This document shows positions 40,595 through 50,427 of a DNA stretch of 64,000 bases, piece by piece. The stretch is from Bacteroidaceae bacterium (GTDB lineage: Bacteria > Bacteroidota > Bacteroidia > Bacteroidales > Bacteroidaceae), in NCBI GenBank assembly GCA_017520935.1, contig JAFXEF010000018.1, positions 45,052-109,051 on the forward strand, given 5' to 3'. The translations under genes were made by a program, and so were the position numbers. Under the pieces are notes generated by a model. That model did no database searches, was not told the DNA's origin, and saw only the letters and a program-made list of their open reading frames with translations. Within the stretch, counting starts at the first letter, position 1. Every line of letters begins with the position of its first letter.

Positions 40595-41416
40595 CTACTG
40601 GCACTGTTTGTAGAGTTCGGCCAATGAGAGGCGGGGCAGCCCCAAGGAGACAGCCTTGTCGAGATCGGCCTTGGCAGCCTTGCTTTGACGCATCTTCAGG
40701 TATAGCTCGGCACGCGCCACGTAGAGGTAAGCATCGGCAGGTTGCAAGGCGATAGCCGCTTCGAGATCGAGCAGGGCAAGGTCGTAGAGCGAGCGTTCGA
40801 TGAGCACATTGGCCCGTGCCTGCAGATAGGTAGGATTATCTGGATAGCGCTCCACAAGTACAGTAAGTTGTAGCTCGGCAGCTTGCAGGCGACCCTCATG
40901 TTGATCGAGCAGGGCAAGACCCAACAGAGCATTCTCATGGTCGGGCTGCAGAGCCAGCAGACGCTTATAGTCGGCACGGGCAGCGGCATATTCCCGACGG
41001 CCGGTATAGATGAAGGCACGATAATAGAGTGCTTCGATGTGAGCGGTCTCCTTGTCAAGCACGTTGCAAAGGTCGGTATATGCCTTGTTGTCATTGCCCA
41101 ATGCCATATAGGCCGTGGCACGGCTCATCAGGATGGTGACGTTGAGCGGTGAGTGGTTGAGCGCCAGCGTGTAGGTATCTATCGCCTCATGTATCTTGCC
41201 ACGCCGACGCTGCACGGTACCCAGATTGGCGAGCAGCATCACATTCTGCCTGCTTGTGGGAGCAGCCTCAACAGCACGGCGGAAGCACTCCTCGGCCTGC
41301 GGCAGACTATCCTGAGCCATATAGGCATAGGCGCGATCAGCCCACTCGCTCTGCGACTGTGCAGAGAGACATAGCGACAAAGGCACCAACAGACATATCC
41401 ACAATAGACGTTTCAT
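40595..41416 (-). CDS. Exported tetratricopeptide-repeat protein
   Basis: 273 residues with a signal peptide (MKRLLWICLLVPLSLCLSA) followed by about six TPR units, for example AYMAQDSLPQAEECFRRAVEAAP, AIDTYTLALNHSP, YTGRREYAAARADYKRLLALQP and LLDLEAAIALQPADAYLYVARAELYLKMRQSKAAKADLD. TPR arrays mediate protein contacts, here most likely in the periplasm. No enzymatic domain is present. It follows leuB on the same strand, 88 bases apart, but has no evident link to leucine synthesis. Confidence 0.8.
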   Translation of the reverse strand: MKRLLWICLLVPLSLCLSAQSQSEWADRAYAYMAQDSLPQAEECFRRAVEAAPTSRQNVMLLANLGTVQRRRGKIHEAIDTYTLALNHSPLNVTILMSRATAYMALGNDNKAYTDLCNVLDKETAHIEALYYRAFIYTGRREYAAARADYKRLLALQPDHENALLGLALLDQHEGRLQAAELQLTVLVERYPDNPTYLQARANVLIERSLYDLALLDLEAAIALQPADAYLYVARAELYLKMRQSKAAKADLDKAVSLGLPRLSLAELYKQCQ

Positions 41417-41504
41417 GTTGCGAAGGTACGAAAAACGAACGGATAAAAAAAGCGTATCTTGCCCATCAGCAAGATACGCCCTATTTATTAAGATTATTTA
41501 CGAA

Positions 41505-42566
41505 TCAAGCCTTGCGGATATACTCTACCAGCCATTCGCCAATCTCCTTGGTGCCATACTTGGCACCTCCCTCGACCTGAATTTCGGGAGTGCGCACATT
41601 GGCATCAAGCGAGGCATCTACAGCCTGACGGATGAGAGCGCCCTCCTCCTTGAGGTCGAAGTACTCGAACAGCATGGCCACGGAGAGCACCTGTGCCAAG
41701 GGGTTGGCAATATTCAAGCCCTTAGCCTGCGGCCATGAGCCGTGGATGGGTTCGAACACCGGTGTGCTCTCGCCTGTAGAGGCCGAGGGGAGCAGACCCA
41801 TAGAGCCGCTGATGACAGAGCCCTCGTCGGTGAGGATATCGCCGAAGGTGTTCTCCGTCACCATCACATCGAAGAAGGTGGGTTCCTGGATCATGCGCAT
41901 GGCAGCATTGTCCACGTACATATAATCGGTGTTCACCTCGGGATACTGCGGAGCCATCTCCTGAGCTATCTGACGCCACAGACGCGACGAAGCCAGCACA
42001 TTGGCCTTATCCACCACGGTGAGGTGCTTGTTACGCTTCATGGCATACTCGAAGGCCACCTTCAAGATGCGCTCAATCTCGGGACGGGTGTAGTAATTGG
42101 TGTCGTATGCCTTGTCATTGTCCTGGTATTTCTCGCCGAAATACATGCCACCGGTGAGCTCGCGGATGCAGATGAAATCGGCATTCTCTACCAGTTCGGC
42201 ACGCAGGGGCGACTTATGCACGAGGCACTTGAAAGTCTGCACGGGACGGATATTGGCAAAGAGCCCCAACTTTTTGCGCATAGCCAGCAGGCCCTGCTCG
42301 GGACGCACCTTGGCAGTGGGGTCGTTGTCAAACTTGGGGTCACCTACGGCAGAGAAGAGTACCGCATCGGCATTCTTGCACACCTGGTAGGTTTCTTCGG
42401 GGAAGGGGTCGCCCACCTCGTCGATGGCATGAGCACCACAGATAGCGTGTTCATAGCTTACCTTATGTCCAAACTTCTCACATACGGCGGTCATTACATC
42501 CACACCCACTGCGGATATTTCGGGGCCGATACCGTCACCGGCCAGTACTGCAATCTTAAAATCCAT
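41505..42566 (-). CDS. leuB: 3-isopropylmalate dehydrogenase
   Basis: Catalyses the NAD-dependent oxidative decarboxylation in leucine synthesis. The 353 residues begin [19 protein letters not shown] and include [73 protein letters not shown] and [20 protein letters not shown], all family landmarks. It is the last gene of the leu cluster. Between it and leuD lies a dead GxxExxY cassette with inverted ends, so leuB is now about 400 bases from the rest of the operon and its expression may depend on read-through. Confidence 0.96.
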   Translation of the reverse strand: MDFKIAVLAGDGIGPEISAVGVDVMTAVCEKFGHKVSYEHAICGAHAIDEVGDPFPEETYQVCKNADAVLFSAVGDPKFDNDPTAKVRPEQGLLAMRKKLGLFANIRPVQTFKCLVHKSPLRAELVENADFICIRELTGGMYFGEKYQDNDKAYDTNYYTRPEIERILKVAFEYAMKRNKHLTVVDKANVLASSRLWRQIAQEMAPQYPEVNTDYMYVDNAAMRMIQEPTFFDVMVTENTFGDILTDEGSVISGSMGLLPSASTGESTPVFEPIHGSWPQAKGLNIANPLAQVLSVAMLFEYFDLKEEGALIRQAVDASLDANVRTPEIQVEGGAKYGTKEIGEWLVEYIRKA

Positions 42567-42584
42567 ATTCTTTGTTGTTATTGA

Positions 42585-42620
42585 TCACGGATGACACAGA
42601 ACACACTGATTTCACGGATT
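42585..42620. repeat. Left end of the GxxExxY cassette (inverted repeat)
   Basis: TCACGGATGACACAGAACAC then ACTGATTTCACGGATT. Its complement is matched with few differences at 42959-42994. CACGGATT-type ends are typical around such cassettes. Confidence 0.7.
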
Positions 42621-42665
42621 AATCTATCTTTATCAACCAACATGCTTGACCAACCGGAATGTTTC

Positions 42666-42955
42666 TTACTTTTTTCTATCGTTTGTCATTATCAGTCTCT
42701 TTATCTCGGGACGAGGGCCAAAGTTCAACAAAAGCCCTACTTCCATTGAAGTCGCCGTAAGGTAATTCAGCAACTGGCATTCGTGTTCTTCTTTAAGTTC
42801 TTTCACTGCTTTAAGTTCAACAATAACCTTGTTCTCTACCACTCATAATATAAAGCATTTTGATATACCCGCTCAAGGAATCCAAATCCCAGTCCATTGT
42901 ACACACTATAGAATGCAGCGATAATCTCATCAGTAACCTCTTCGTGCAGCAACAT
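42666..42955 (-). pseudogene. GxxExxY family protein gene with internal deletion
   Basis: The 5' part (ATG at 42955) encodes HEEVTDEIIAAFYSVYNGLG and FGFLERVYQNALYYE, which contains the GxxExxY signature. The frame then meets TAG. The 3' part in another frame encodes ENKVIVELKAVKELKEEHE and a C-terminal NFGPRPEIKRL, the normal family ending, with a stop at 42666. Roughly 35-40 residues between the halves are missing, so the gene is inactive. The family has a nuclease-like ExK core (VELKAV). The remnant sits between leuD and leuB, enclosed by inverted repeats. Confidence 0.85.
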
Positions 42956-42958
42956 AAG

Positions 42959-42994
42959 AATCCGTATTATCAGTGTGTTCCGCGTGCTCCGTGG
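42959..42994. repeat. Right end of the GxxExxY cassette, overlapping the leuD 3' end
   Basis: AATCCGTATTATCAGTGTGT then TCCGCGTGCTCCGTGG, the inverted counterpart of 42585-42620. The last eight codons and stop of leuD lie in this repeat. Confidence 0.7.
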
Positions 42995-43605
42995 TCATAC
43001 TCGTACTCCTCAATCCTTGCAGTGTTCTCAAGCAGGAAGTCGATGTCATCGAGCGCATTCATCAGGCAGTATTTCTTATAGCCATTGATGTCAAATGTCT
43101 CGCTATGGCCGGTAGTGAGGTTGGTGACAGTTTGATTGGGCACATCTACCCGCACCTCGGCAGCGGGATTGGCCTCCACAGTGTCGAACAGCTCCTGCTG
43201 GAACTCGCGACTGACGATGACGGGCAACACGAAGCAGTTGAGCAGGTTGTTGCGGTGGATATCAGCGAAAGAGCTGCTGATGACAACACGCACGCCATAG
43301 CCTGCGATGGCCCAGGCTGCATGCTCACGACTGGAGCCAGAGCCCCAGTTCTGGCCACCGATGATGATTTCGTGTATGCCTTGTCGCGGAGCCTCACTAT
43401 ATTCGGGACGGTTCATCACAAAGTCTGCCACGGGACGACCCTCAGCATCGTAACGGAGGTCGTGCATGAAGGCATCGCCAAAGAACTGCGGGTCGCGGGT
43501 GGTGCTGGCCAGATAGCGGGCCGGAATGATAAGGTCGGTATTGCAATTGTCTATCCTGATGGGCAGACAAGTGGATTGTATGATGTCAAATTTCTGTTTT
43601 GCCAT
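42970..43605 (-). CDS. leuD: 3-isopropylmalate dehydratase small subunit
   Basis: 211 residues. The swivel domain of isopropylmalate isomerase is shown by DNCNTDLIIPARYL, EIIIGGQNWGSGSSREHAAWAI and ISSSFADIHRNNLLNCFVLP. It pairs with LeuC to convert 2- to 3-isopropylmalate. The gene follows leuC by six bases. Its C-terminal tail (YDHGARGTH) is encoded by the inserted repeat at 42959-42994, so the natural end of the protein was probably replaced when the cassette arrived. Confidence 0.95.
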   Translation of the reverse strand: MAKQKFDIIQSTCLPIRIDNCNTDLIIPARYLASTTRDPQFFGDAFMHDLRYDAEGRPVADFVMNRPEYSEAPRQGIHEIIIGGQNWGSGSSREHAAWAIAGYGVRVVISSSFADIHRNNLLNCFVLPVIVSREFQQELFDTVEANPAAEVRVDVPNQTVTNLTTGHSETFDINGYKKYCLMNALDDIDFLLENTARIEEYEYDHGARGTH

Positions 43606-43611
43606 AGTTCA

Positions 43612-45000
43612 TCAAAGTTTACGAGGGTCAGTTACTACTCCAGTGATAGCCGATGCCGCTACCACAAGCGGACTGGCAAGGATGGTGCGTGCACCGGGTC
43701 CTTGACGTCCCACAAAGTTGCGGTTGCTCGTCGAGATAGACAGTTTGCCGGCGGGCACCTTGTCGGGGTTCATGGCCAAGCACGATGAGCATGAAGGAAG
43801 ACGCAGTTCGAAACCTGCCTCCTCCAATATTTTGTCAATACCCTCATCGATAATCTGCTGACGCACGAGCCATGAGCCGGGCACGAGCCAAGCCACCACA
43901 TTAGCGGCTTTCTTCTTTCCCCTCACCACAGAAGCAAAGGCACGGAAGTCCTCGATACGGCCATTGGTACAGGCACCAAGGAAGCAGTAATCTACGGGAG
44001 TACCTTCGAGCTTCTGCCCGGGCTCGAACTGCATATAGTCGAGCATGGCGAGGAATTGCGAGCGATCCTCCTCGGCAATCTCATCCAACGTGGGAAGGCA
44101 CTCGTCGATAGCGATACCCGCACCGGGATTGGTGCCATAGGTGATGCGTGGAGCGATGTCCTCGGCACGATAGGTAACCTCCTTGTCGAACACGGCATCG
44201 GAATCAGAGTAGAGCTTCTTCCACTCCTCCACAGCCTTGTCCCATGCCTCACCCTTGGGAGCATACTCGCGCCCCTTGAGATAAGCAAAGGTGGTCTCGT
44301 CGGGAGCGATGAGGCCGGCACGGCTACCCATCTCAATGGAGAGGTTCGAAAGTGTCAGGCGCCCCTCCATCGACATGTTGCGGACGGTAGAGCCGGCATA
44401 CTCCACGGCATAGCCTGTGGCACCTGAAGTGGTCATCTGTGCCATGATGTAGAGTGCCACATCCTTGGCAGTGACACCCTCGGCCAGGCTACCCTCGATG
44501 TTGATGCGCATAGTCTTGGGTTTGCTCTGCAGGATAGTCTGCGAAGCGAGTACTTGTGCCACTTCACTGGTACCGATACCCATGGCGATGGCACCTACGG
44601 CTCCGTGGGTAGAGGTGTGGGAATCGCCACACACAATGGTCATACCCGGGAGCGAAAGGGCCTTCTCGGGACCTACCACATGGATGATGCCATTATCCTT
44701 GGTGCCCATGGCAAAGTGACGTATGCCAAACTCGGCACAGTTTGCAGCAAGTGTCTCCACCTGCTTGCGACCTATGGGGTCGTCGATACGCTCTTGCTGG
44801 TCGCTCGGCGTATTATGGTCGGGCATAGCCACCACCTGTTCGGGGCGGAACACGCCAATCTTCTTGTCTCTCAATGTATCGAACGCCTGCGGTGTAGTCA
44901 CCTCATGGCAATAGAGGCGGTCGATGTAAAGTTGTGTAGGACCATCTTCCACCTTCTGTACCACATGGGCATCCCATATCTTATCAAATAATGTTTTCAT
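43612..45000 (-). CDS. leuC: 3-isopropylmalate dehydratase large subunit
   Basis: 462 residues of an aconitase-type enzyme holding a [4Fe-4S] cluster. Visible are [42 protein letters not shown] and [14 protein letters not shown], which supply the cluster cysteines (in CTN and CxxC). It works with LeuD in leucine synthesis. It follows leuA by three bases and precedes leuD by six, so leuA-leuC-leuD is a tight unit. Confidence 0.96.
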   Translation of the reverse strand: MKTLFDKIWDAHVVQKVEDGPTQLYIDRLYCHEVTTPQAFDTLRDKKIGVFRPEQVVAMPDHNTPSDQQERIDDPIGRKQVETLAANCAEFGIRHFAMGTKDNGIIHVVGPEKALSLPGMTIVCGDSHTSTHGAVGAIAMGIGTSEVAQVLASQTILQSKPKTMRINIEGSLAEGVTAKDVALYIMAQMTTSGATGYAVEYAGSTVRNMSMEGRLTLSNLSIEMGSRAGLIAPDETTFAYLKGREYAPKGEAWDKAVEEWKKLYSDSDAVFDKEVTYRAEDIAPRITYGTNPGAGIAIDECLPTLDEIAEEDRSQFLAMLDYMQFEPGQKLEGTPVDYCFLGACTNGRIEDFRAFASVVRGKKKAANVVAWLVPGSWLVRQQIIDEGIDKILEEAGFELRLPSCSSCLAMNPDKVPAGKLSISTSNRNFVGRQGPGARTILASPLVVAASAITGVVTDPRKL

Positions 45001-45003
45001 CTT

Positions 45004-46506
45004 CTACTTGAACTTATTTATACAGTCAATATATGCCTCCACGCTGGCTGCGATGATGTCGGTATTGGCACCGAAGCCATAATAGAGTTGGTTGTTGTAT
45101 TCCACTTGCATGTGTACCTTGCCCACATCATCGGAACCCTTACTGATGGCCTGGATGGTAAACTCTTTAAGGGTCATATTGCGCTTGATAATCTGCTTGA
45201 GTGCAGTGATAGCAGCATCGACAGGGCCATTGCCGGTGGCAGCAGCCTCGAACGACTCGCCAGCAATCTTCAGACCCAGACTGGCTACAGAGCGTACGCC
45301 CACACCACTGGTCACCTGCAGGTAGTCGAGCTTGATATGATGGTTCTCGCTGCGGTCGGCACCAGCAAGCATCAGCACATCGTCGTCGTTGATCTCCTTC
45401 TTCCTGTCGGCAAGCTTGAGGAACTCCTCGTATACCTTATCGAGCTTCTCCTGCTCCAACTCCACACCCAATACGCTGAGGCGATGCTTCAGGGCTGCAC
45501 GTCCACTGCGGGCGGTGAGCACGATGGCATTGTCATCGATGCCTACCTCCTTGGGATCCATGATCTCGTAAGTAGAGACGTTTTTCAATACACCATCCTG
45601 ATGGATACCGCTCGAGTGGGCAAAGGCATTACGACCCACGATGGCCTTGTTGGGCTGCACGGGCATATTCATCAGTGAGCTCACCATACGGCTCGTAGGA
45701 TATATCTTCTGCGTATTGATATTGGTCTGGATACCCAAGTCGGGATGAGTCCTGAAAATCATCGCCACCTCTTCGAGCGAGGTGTTTCCTGCACGTTCGC
45801 CGATACCGTTGATGGTCACCTCCACCTGACGTGCACCGTTGAGTACACCTGCCACGGTATTGGCGGTAGCCATACCGAGATCGTTGTGGCAGTGGGTAGA
45901 GAGGATGGCACGACCGGCAGCAAAGGCATCTACATGCTCGTAGAGGTACTTAATCTTCTCGCCATACTCGTAGGGCGTGCGGAATCCCGTGGTGTCGGGG
46001 ATGTTACATACCGTGGCACCAGCCTTGCATACTGCCTCAATGACACGAGCGAGGTATTCGTTATCGGTACGGCCTGCATCCTCGGCATAGAACTCCACAT
46101 CCTCCACGTAGCGTTTGGCATACTTCACTGCTGCCACAGCACGCTCGATAATCTCCTCGGGAGTACTGTTGAACTTATACTTGATATGTGAGGGGCTGGT
46201 ACCGATACCCGTATGTATGCGTTTATGCTTGGCATACTTGAGTGCTTCGGCAGCCACATCTATATCCTTCTCTACGGCACGGGTAAGTGCGCAGACGGTA
46301 GGCCATGTCACCGCTTTGGAGATTTCAATCACCGAGTTGAAGTCGCCTGGACTGCTCACAGGGAATCCTGCCTCGATGACATCCACACCCAACGCTTCGA
46401 GCTGCTTGGCTACCTGAATCTTCTCCACCGTATTGAGTTGGCAACCAGGTACCTGCTCGCCATCGCGCAATGTGGTATCAAAGATATACAATCTGTTATT
46501 GTCCAT
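45004..46506 (-). CDS. leuA: 2-isopropylmalate synthase
   Basis: The first committed enzyme of leucine synthesis, condensing acetyl-CoA with 2-ketoisovalerate. The 500 residues contain the HMGL-like signature [31 protein letters not shown] and [15 protein letters not shown], and the C-terminal leucine-binding regulatory domain ([34 protein letters not shown]). I use the ATG at 46506, preceded by AAAAGGATT, rather than a TTG four codons upstream. A leader peptide and terminator precede it, so expression is probably controlled by attenuation in addition to feedback inhibition. Confidence 0.96.
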   Translation of the reverse strand: MDNNRLYIFDTTLRDGEQVPGCQLNTVEKIQVAKQLEALGVDVIEAGFPVSSPGDFNSVIEISKAVTWPTVCALTRAVEKDIDVAAEALKYAKHKRIHTGIGTSPSHIKYKFNSTPEEIIERAVAAVKYAKRYVEDVEFYAEDAGRTDNEYLARVIEAVCKAGATVCNIPDTTGFRTPYEYGEKIKYLYEHVDAFAAGRAILSTHCHNDLGMATANTVAGVLNGARQVEVTINGIGERAGNTSLEEVAMIFRTHPDLGIQTNINTQKIYPTSRMVSSLMNMPVQPNKAIVGRNAFAHSSGIHQDGVLKNVSTYEIMDPKEVGIDDNAIVLTARSGRAALKHRLSVLGVELEQEKLDKVYEEFLKLADRKKEINDDDVLMLAGADRSENHHIKLDYLQVTSGVGVRSVASLGLKIAGESFEAAATGNGPVDAAITALKQIIKRNMTLKEFTIQAISKGSDDVGKVHMQVEYNNQLYYGFGANTDIIAASVEAYIDCINKFK

Positions 46507-46605
46507 AATCCTTTTCAAGTTGAAAATTGAGAACTGGAAATTGAGAGTCGTTCACTCCGAAAAGGGAACCATCATCAATAATCCTTCGTCAACCTTCCAT
46601 TAATA

Positions 46606-46641
46606 AATTAAAAAGACCTTCCTCACCGTGATGAGAAAGGT
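46606..46641 (-). terminator. Attenuator terminator in the leu leader
   Basis: Minus-strand ACCTTTCTCA, loop TCACGG, TGAGGAAGGT (10 bp, one T-G pair) followed by CTTTTTAATTT. It lies 24 bases after the leader-peptide stop and 100 bases before leuA. Confidence 0.8.
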
Positions 46642-46664
46642 TTATCCATTGTCCTATATACCTA

Positions 46665-46748
46665 TTATATATAAACGCACTTCTCATCCTTGCCACCCGA
46701 TAATAGCAGCAGGCTATCCAATAGCTGTAGAGAGATGAGATTATACAT
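46665..46748 (-). CDS. leuL: Leucine-rich leader peptide of the leu operon
   Basis: The 27-codon frame starts at ATG 46748, about 20 bases after the predicted transcription start, and encodes MYNLISLQLLDSLLLLSGGK and seven more residues. Eight of its first 16 residues are Leu, with an Ile in addition. Leader peptides rich in the regulated amino acid, followed by a terminator before the first biosynthetic gene, are the hallmark of ribosome-mediated attenuation. Slow decoding of the Leu run under starvation would favour an alternative RNA fold and let polymerase pass into leuA. The competing antiterminator stem was not worked out by hand. The gene is too short to have homology support. Confidence 0.75.
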   Translation of the reverse strand: MYNLISLQLLDSLLLLSGGKDEKCVYI

Positions 46749-46776
46749 CTTTGTATGCGTTTACGTTATTCGGCTA

Positions 46777-46807
46777 CAAAAGTATAAACAAATCGCATAC
46801 AAACAAA
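46777..46807 (-). promoter_or_regulatory. Promoter of the leu operon
   Basis: Minus-strand TTTG (46804-46807), 19 bases, TACTTTTG (46777-46784): a full consensus. Predicted start near 46770. Confidence 0.82.
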
Positions 46808-46873
46808 ATAAAATGAAAGTAAATCTTCATAATTTATGATACAAACAAACGCAACACACTATTTATAGTCCGC

Positions 46874-47035
46874 TCAACCATATAGCCCACGTGTGCGGCT
46901 CTGCTTACGGCGACGGAGATAAGGAGTGTCATAGCCCTTGGGAGATGGCAATGTGGGTAATGAGAGTCTTACGGTGTGTACCAACAGCACTGACTTGGCT
47001 TCCACTAACGCTTGCTGAAAAATAATTGTCGTCAT
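46874..47035 (-). CDS. Possible 53-residue protein upstream of leu
   Basis: The frame MTTIIFQQALVEAK ... PSPKGYDTPYLRRRKQSRTR ends in a strongly basic tail. It begins 39 bases after a TACTTTTG -7 box at 47074-47081, which supports transcription. No family is recognised. It stops about 65 bases before the leu -33 element. It may be a genuine small basic protein or an unrelated frame in a leader transcript. Confidence 0.4.
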   Translation of the reverse strand: MTTIIFQQALVEAKSVLLVHTVRLSLPTLPSPKGYDTPYLRRRKQSRTRGLYG

Positions 47036-47115
47036 ACCTATTATTCTTTGGAGTTGTCTCTGAAAATCTGCTGCAAAAGTAACAAGCAGCCCAAACTCTC
47101 GTGACGAGAAAACAT

Positions 47116-47165
47116 GCAATAATAAGGGGGACAAACCGCTTTTGTCAGTTTGTCCCCCTATTATT
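47116..47165 (-). terminator. Terminator of the GH51 gene
   Basis: GGGGGACAAAC (47126-47136) and GTTTGTCCCCC (47148-47158) form a perfect 11-bp stem extended by A/T pairs, directly after the GH51 stop codon. Confidence 0.88.
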
Positions 47166-47188
47166 TATACTAAATTAGGTACTCGCCC

Positions 47189-49696
47189 TTACTTTTTCAA
47201 CTTCATTCGCAATACAGTGAGCGAGTTGGCGGGAGTCATATAGAGGCTTTCTTTGAACGAGAGAGCACATCCGGTAGTAGTAGGCACCACCTTTTCAGGC
47301 TCGGCAAAGGTATTCTCGGCCTTGCCGCTCTCGGCGGTGAGCAGAGTGATGGTGCTCGATATGATATCGGCACCCTTGATATTCATCTGCAACGGTATCA
47401 TAGCGTCATCAAAGTTGACCACTTTGACTACCAGTTCATCCGTGTTCTTGTCAATCATTGCATTGGCATAGAGCATATCGGGCGTATCAATGGTAATCTC
47501 GTGTACAAGCTGTCCGTCAATGAAGGCACGTATCTGCTCACCGCGCACCTCGATGCGGATATCATACCAGCGATCCTTCTCTATGGTGCCAGCCGCGGTG
47601 ATGGCAGTGCTCTTCGATGCAGCCATGGTTGTCTCGATGCCATGCAGGGTATTGCCCCAGCCACCAAGGTTGAGCCACTTGTAGTTGTCTTCATCGAAGT
47701 AGTCGAAGATGATGAGGAAGCCCTCGTCACCAGCCTGCTTGCGGGCCTTGAGGGTGAGGTCATAGGAGGCGGCATCGAATACTTCGGGACAAATGGCCAC
47801 GCACTCGGTCGTTTGTGTGGACTGGCTGATGATACCGTTCTGTACCTGCCACTTGCCTTTCTTGATGTTCAAGTCAGAGAAGTCGGCATGCTCGAAGCTC
47901 CCTGCGTTCTCTGAGTGACAAATCACCTTAATATCTTTATATTCCACTTCCGTATTCCAAGAGCCCAGTCCTATGCTGAACTTCGTAGGCTTGGGACGGC
48001 GTGTCTGCTTCACCTCGGAGCCGACCATCGTGGTACCCACATTTTCGGCAAACAGGCGCTGCACATAGTACGAGGGAGAGCCCCAAGCATGGGCAGCATC
48101 GAAACGTATCATATCGGGCATCCAGGTCTTGTCATGAATATTGACAAACACGGGGGCATAGCTGCACATGGCTACCATGTCGCTATTGTTCTCCATACCC
48201 ATCATATAGATAGCCTCGCCAAGAGCAGCCTTGAGGTTACCCTCGCCGCAGTTGGAGGTCACGGCATATTCGCCTACATAGATTTTCGGTCCCTTGCGGT
48301 CGTAGTTGTCGTAGTGGTGGTACTTGCCGGCAAACCATGAGGGCGAACGGTAGTAATGTTCGTCAAGCATATCCACAGGGTGCTCATTGCGCCATGAGGG
48401 ATAGTCGGTCCCCCACGACTCCACATTGCCGATGACCTGCATCTCGGGATAGCGAGCCTTGATAGCATTGTAGAACTGGATGTAACGCTCGGCATAGTGG
48501 TCGCTCTGCTCGCGAGGATTGGGTTGGTAATTCTCGTTGCCAATCTCGATATACTTCATATTGAAGGGTTCGGGATGGCCATTAGCGATACGCATACGGC
48601 CATACTTTGTGCTTTTGTCACCATTGGCATACTCGATGGCATCAAGCGCATTCTGTATATACTCGTCAATCTGGTCATAAGGCTCGAATCCGCCGTGCCA
48701 GATACCAACGTTGACCACGTAGAGCGGCTCAGCACCAAGATCCTCGGCCAGCTGCAAGTACTCGTGATAACCCATACCATCCGTAACGGGGTAGCGCCAG
48801 TTGGCATTGTAGTGTCCAGGGCGCTCCTCGAGCGGCCCCACCGTGCGTTTCCACTCATAGGCGCTCTCCTTCGACATACCTTCTACGAAGCAACCACCAG
48901 GAAAACGGAGGAACTTCGGATGAAGAGCCACAAGCATCTCGGCCAGGTCCTTACGGCATCCATTCTCACGGTTCTTGAAGGTGGGCGGGAAGAGCGATAC
49001 CATATCCAGATAGAGCGTGCCCGGCTGGTCGGCAGCAATGACGAAGCGAGCATAGTCAGCACCCGTCTCGGGAGTAAAGGTCACGAAATACTTCTTCCAT
49101 GCCTTACCAATTTTGGGCTTCACCAATGTCTCGGCATACCATACGGCACTGTCCTTGCCCTGCAACCCCACACGGAGGTGTCCCTTGTAGCTCTTGTCCG
49201 CACGAGCCCAGAAACTGAGGGTATATTTGTCACCCTTGACAGACTCGATGCCCCAGAAGCCAGTATTGGCAATTGCGGCAGGTGCCTCGGCCGTAGCCTC
49301 GGTGATGGTCCACTTCAACGCCTTTTGCTGCACCTTATTGAGCAGGTTCGTGGTGATAATCTCCATACGGCTTGTAGCCCCCTTGCTGTTTGTCACGTAC
49401 CAAGCGGGAATAGTGCCTGGTGAAGGCCGACCACCAAAGCGTTCACCCTCACCATTGGCTCCGAAACGACGGTTGCGTATGGGCTGTGCCTCATCCTCGA
49501 AAGAGCGGTTCTGTATGAGTTCGGCATAGAGGCCACCCTCACCGGCATGGTTGATTTCCTCATAGAAGAGTCCGTACAGAGTAGGACTGATGCTTACGCC
49601 TTCACGCGAAACATCTACATTCAGCACTGCTGTCTGAGCCTTACTGCTTACGGCAAACATACAAAGCGCCATGCATAGTAAACTAAGTTTTTTCAT
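47189..49696 (-). CDS. Alpha-L-arabinofuranosidase (GH51), exported
   Basis: 835 residues. A signal peptide (LLCMALCMFAVSSKA) is followed by TLYGLFYEEINHAGEGGLYAELIQNRSFE, the GH51 start, and an inserted carbohydrate-binding-like sandwich (about 90-230). The TIM barrel has LRFPGGCFVEGM and YIEIGNENYQ, whose Glu is the expected acid/base. A C-terminal laminin-G-like and beta domain completes the protein (LTLKARKQAGDEGFLIIFDYF). It releases arabinose from arabinan or arabinoxylan in the periplasm or at the surface. No SusC/D pair is nearby, so it is not in an obvious utilisation locus. The GH43-like enzyme at 22201-23268 could act on related substrates. Confidence 0.92.
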   Translation of the reverse strand: MKKLSLLCMALCMFAVSSKAQTAVLNVDVSREGVSISPTLYGLFYEEINHAGEGGLYAELIQNRSFEDEAQPIRNRRFGANGEGERFGGRPSPGTIPAWYVTNSKGATSRMEIITTNLLNKVQQKALKWTITEATAEAPAAIANTGFWGIESVKGDKYTLSFWARADKSYKGHLRVGLQGKDSAVWYAETLVKPKIGKAWKKYFVTFTPETGADYARFVIAADQPGTLYLDMVSLFPPTFKNRENGCRKDLAEMLVALHPKFLRFPGGCFVEGMSKESAYEWKRTVGPLEERPGHYNANWRYPVTDGMGYHEYLQLAEDLGAEPLYVVNVGIWHGGFEPYDQIDEYIQNALDAIEYANGDKSTKYGRMRIANGHPEPFNMKYIEIGNENYQPNPREQSDHYAERYIQFYNAIKARYPEMQVIGNVESWGTDYPSWRNEHPVDMLDEHYYRSPSWFAGKYHHYDNYDRKGPKIYVGEYAVTSNCGEGNLKAALGEAIYMMGMENNSDMVAMCSYAPVFVNIHDKTWMPDMIRFDAAHAWGSPSYYVQRLFAENVGTTMVGSEVKQTRRPKPTKFSIGLGSWNTEVEYKDIKVICHSENAGSFEHADFSDLNIKKGKWQVQNGIISQSTQTTECVAICPEVFDAASYDLTLKARKQAGDEGFLIIFDYFDEDNYKWLNLGGWGNTLHGIETTMAASKSTAITAAGTIEKDRWYDIRIEVRGEQIRAFIDGQLVHEITIDTPDMLYANAMIDKNTDELVVKVVNFDDAMIPLQMNIKGADIISSTITLLTAESGKAENTFAEPEKVVPTTTGCALSFKESLYMTPANSLTVLRMKLKK

Positions 49697-49751
49697 ATCC
49701 TCATCATTTTTATTCTGATTTCACATACCATCCTTCTTGGGATAGACTCCA

Positions 49752-49759
49752 CAAAGTTA
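49752..49759 (-). promoter_or_regulatory. -7 box for the GH51 gene
   Basis: TAACTTTG on the minus strand, about 55 bases before the start; a GTTG 21 bases upstream is a weak -33. Confidence 0.5.
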
Positions 49760-49877
49760 CAAATTCTATTCTATACTATCCAACAAAACTACCTGCATTT
49801 TGCAGGCACCTACAAAGAAGAGGGTGTGCATTCCAGGTTTCAATGCACATCCTCCAATGAAAGGTTGACTGTAGCCC

Positions 49878-50339
49878 TTATCTCTTTATTCCCTCAAACT
49901 CAACTGTTACAATTCCGATTGTGAGAGTGAGGTCAAGTGTACTCCCTTCACACTCGCCCACAATAGGGAAGGTAGTGTCACCCACTTTTGCGGTGCCTGT
50001 CAATGGTGCTTCTCCATCGATGGTGGGGCCAACAAGGCACTTTGCCGTGATAACGCCGAAGTCCAGATTACTTCCTACCAGAGTAGCCCACGATGAATCT
50101 ATATACTTTGCCAAATCGAGATCGATTGCGACATTCACATACGCATCATCGACCTTCGTCACATCCACATGACTGGGTACTTCCACATCAGCAAACTCCA
50201 CCCCAGAGATATTGAGCTTGATATCCATAGTTCCACGATACGTACCCGTAATGCTATCGGGTGTAATACTGTGGTCACACGAGGTCATTAGGATTAAAGC
50301 GCAGAAAACTGCAAAAAAATACGATACTGTTCTTTTCAT
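49878..50339 (-). CDS. Lipoprotein with a calycin-like beta-barrel
   Basis: 153 residues. Lipobox LMTSC at Cys21 (ALILMTSC), then an all-beta sequence with alternating polar and hydrophobic strands (GTYRGTMDIKLNISG, AYVNVAIDLDLAKY, STLDLTLTIGIVTVEFEG) that resembles the calycin-like lipoproteins of Bacteroidales. It has no catalytic motif. A role in ligand binding or envelope structure is only a guess. A -7 box lies at 50369-50376. Confidence 0.75.
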   Translation of the reverse strand: MKRTVSYFFAVFCALILMTSCDHSITPDSITGTYRGTMDIKLNISGVEFADVEVPSHVDVTKVDDAYVNVAIDLDLAKYIDSSWATLVGSNLDFGVITAKCLVGPTIDGEAPLTGTAKVGDTTFPIVGECEGSTLDLTLTIGIVTVEFEGIKR

Positions 50340-50368
50340 TGCTCTTTACGTTTTTAAGTTTTACACGA

Positions 50369-50376
50369 CAAAGGTA
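50369..50376 (-). promoter_or_regulatory. -7 box for the calycin-like lipoprotein gene
   Basis: TACCTTTG on the minus strand, 30 bases before the ATG; no standard -33. Confidence 0.5.
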
Positions 50377-50427
50377 AGCGACAATTCTGAAAAGATTCTG
50401 AAAATATCTTGAAAAGGAGGATTTTCT

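Noticed and set aside
40407..40604. Frame encoding VLEYILLVLEYIL-type repeats
   Set aside because: The repeat is the 21-bp tandem array and the dispersed palindrome; no start signals or relatives recognised.
48497..49423. 308-codon antisense frame in the GH51 gene
   Set aside because: A shadow; the GH51 active-site motifs are on the minus strand.
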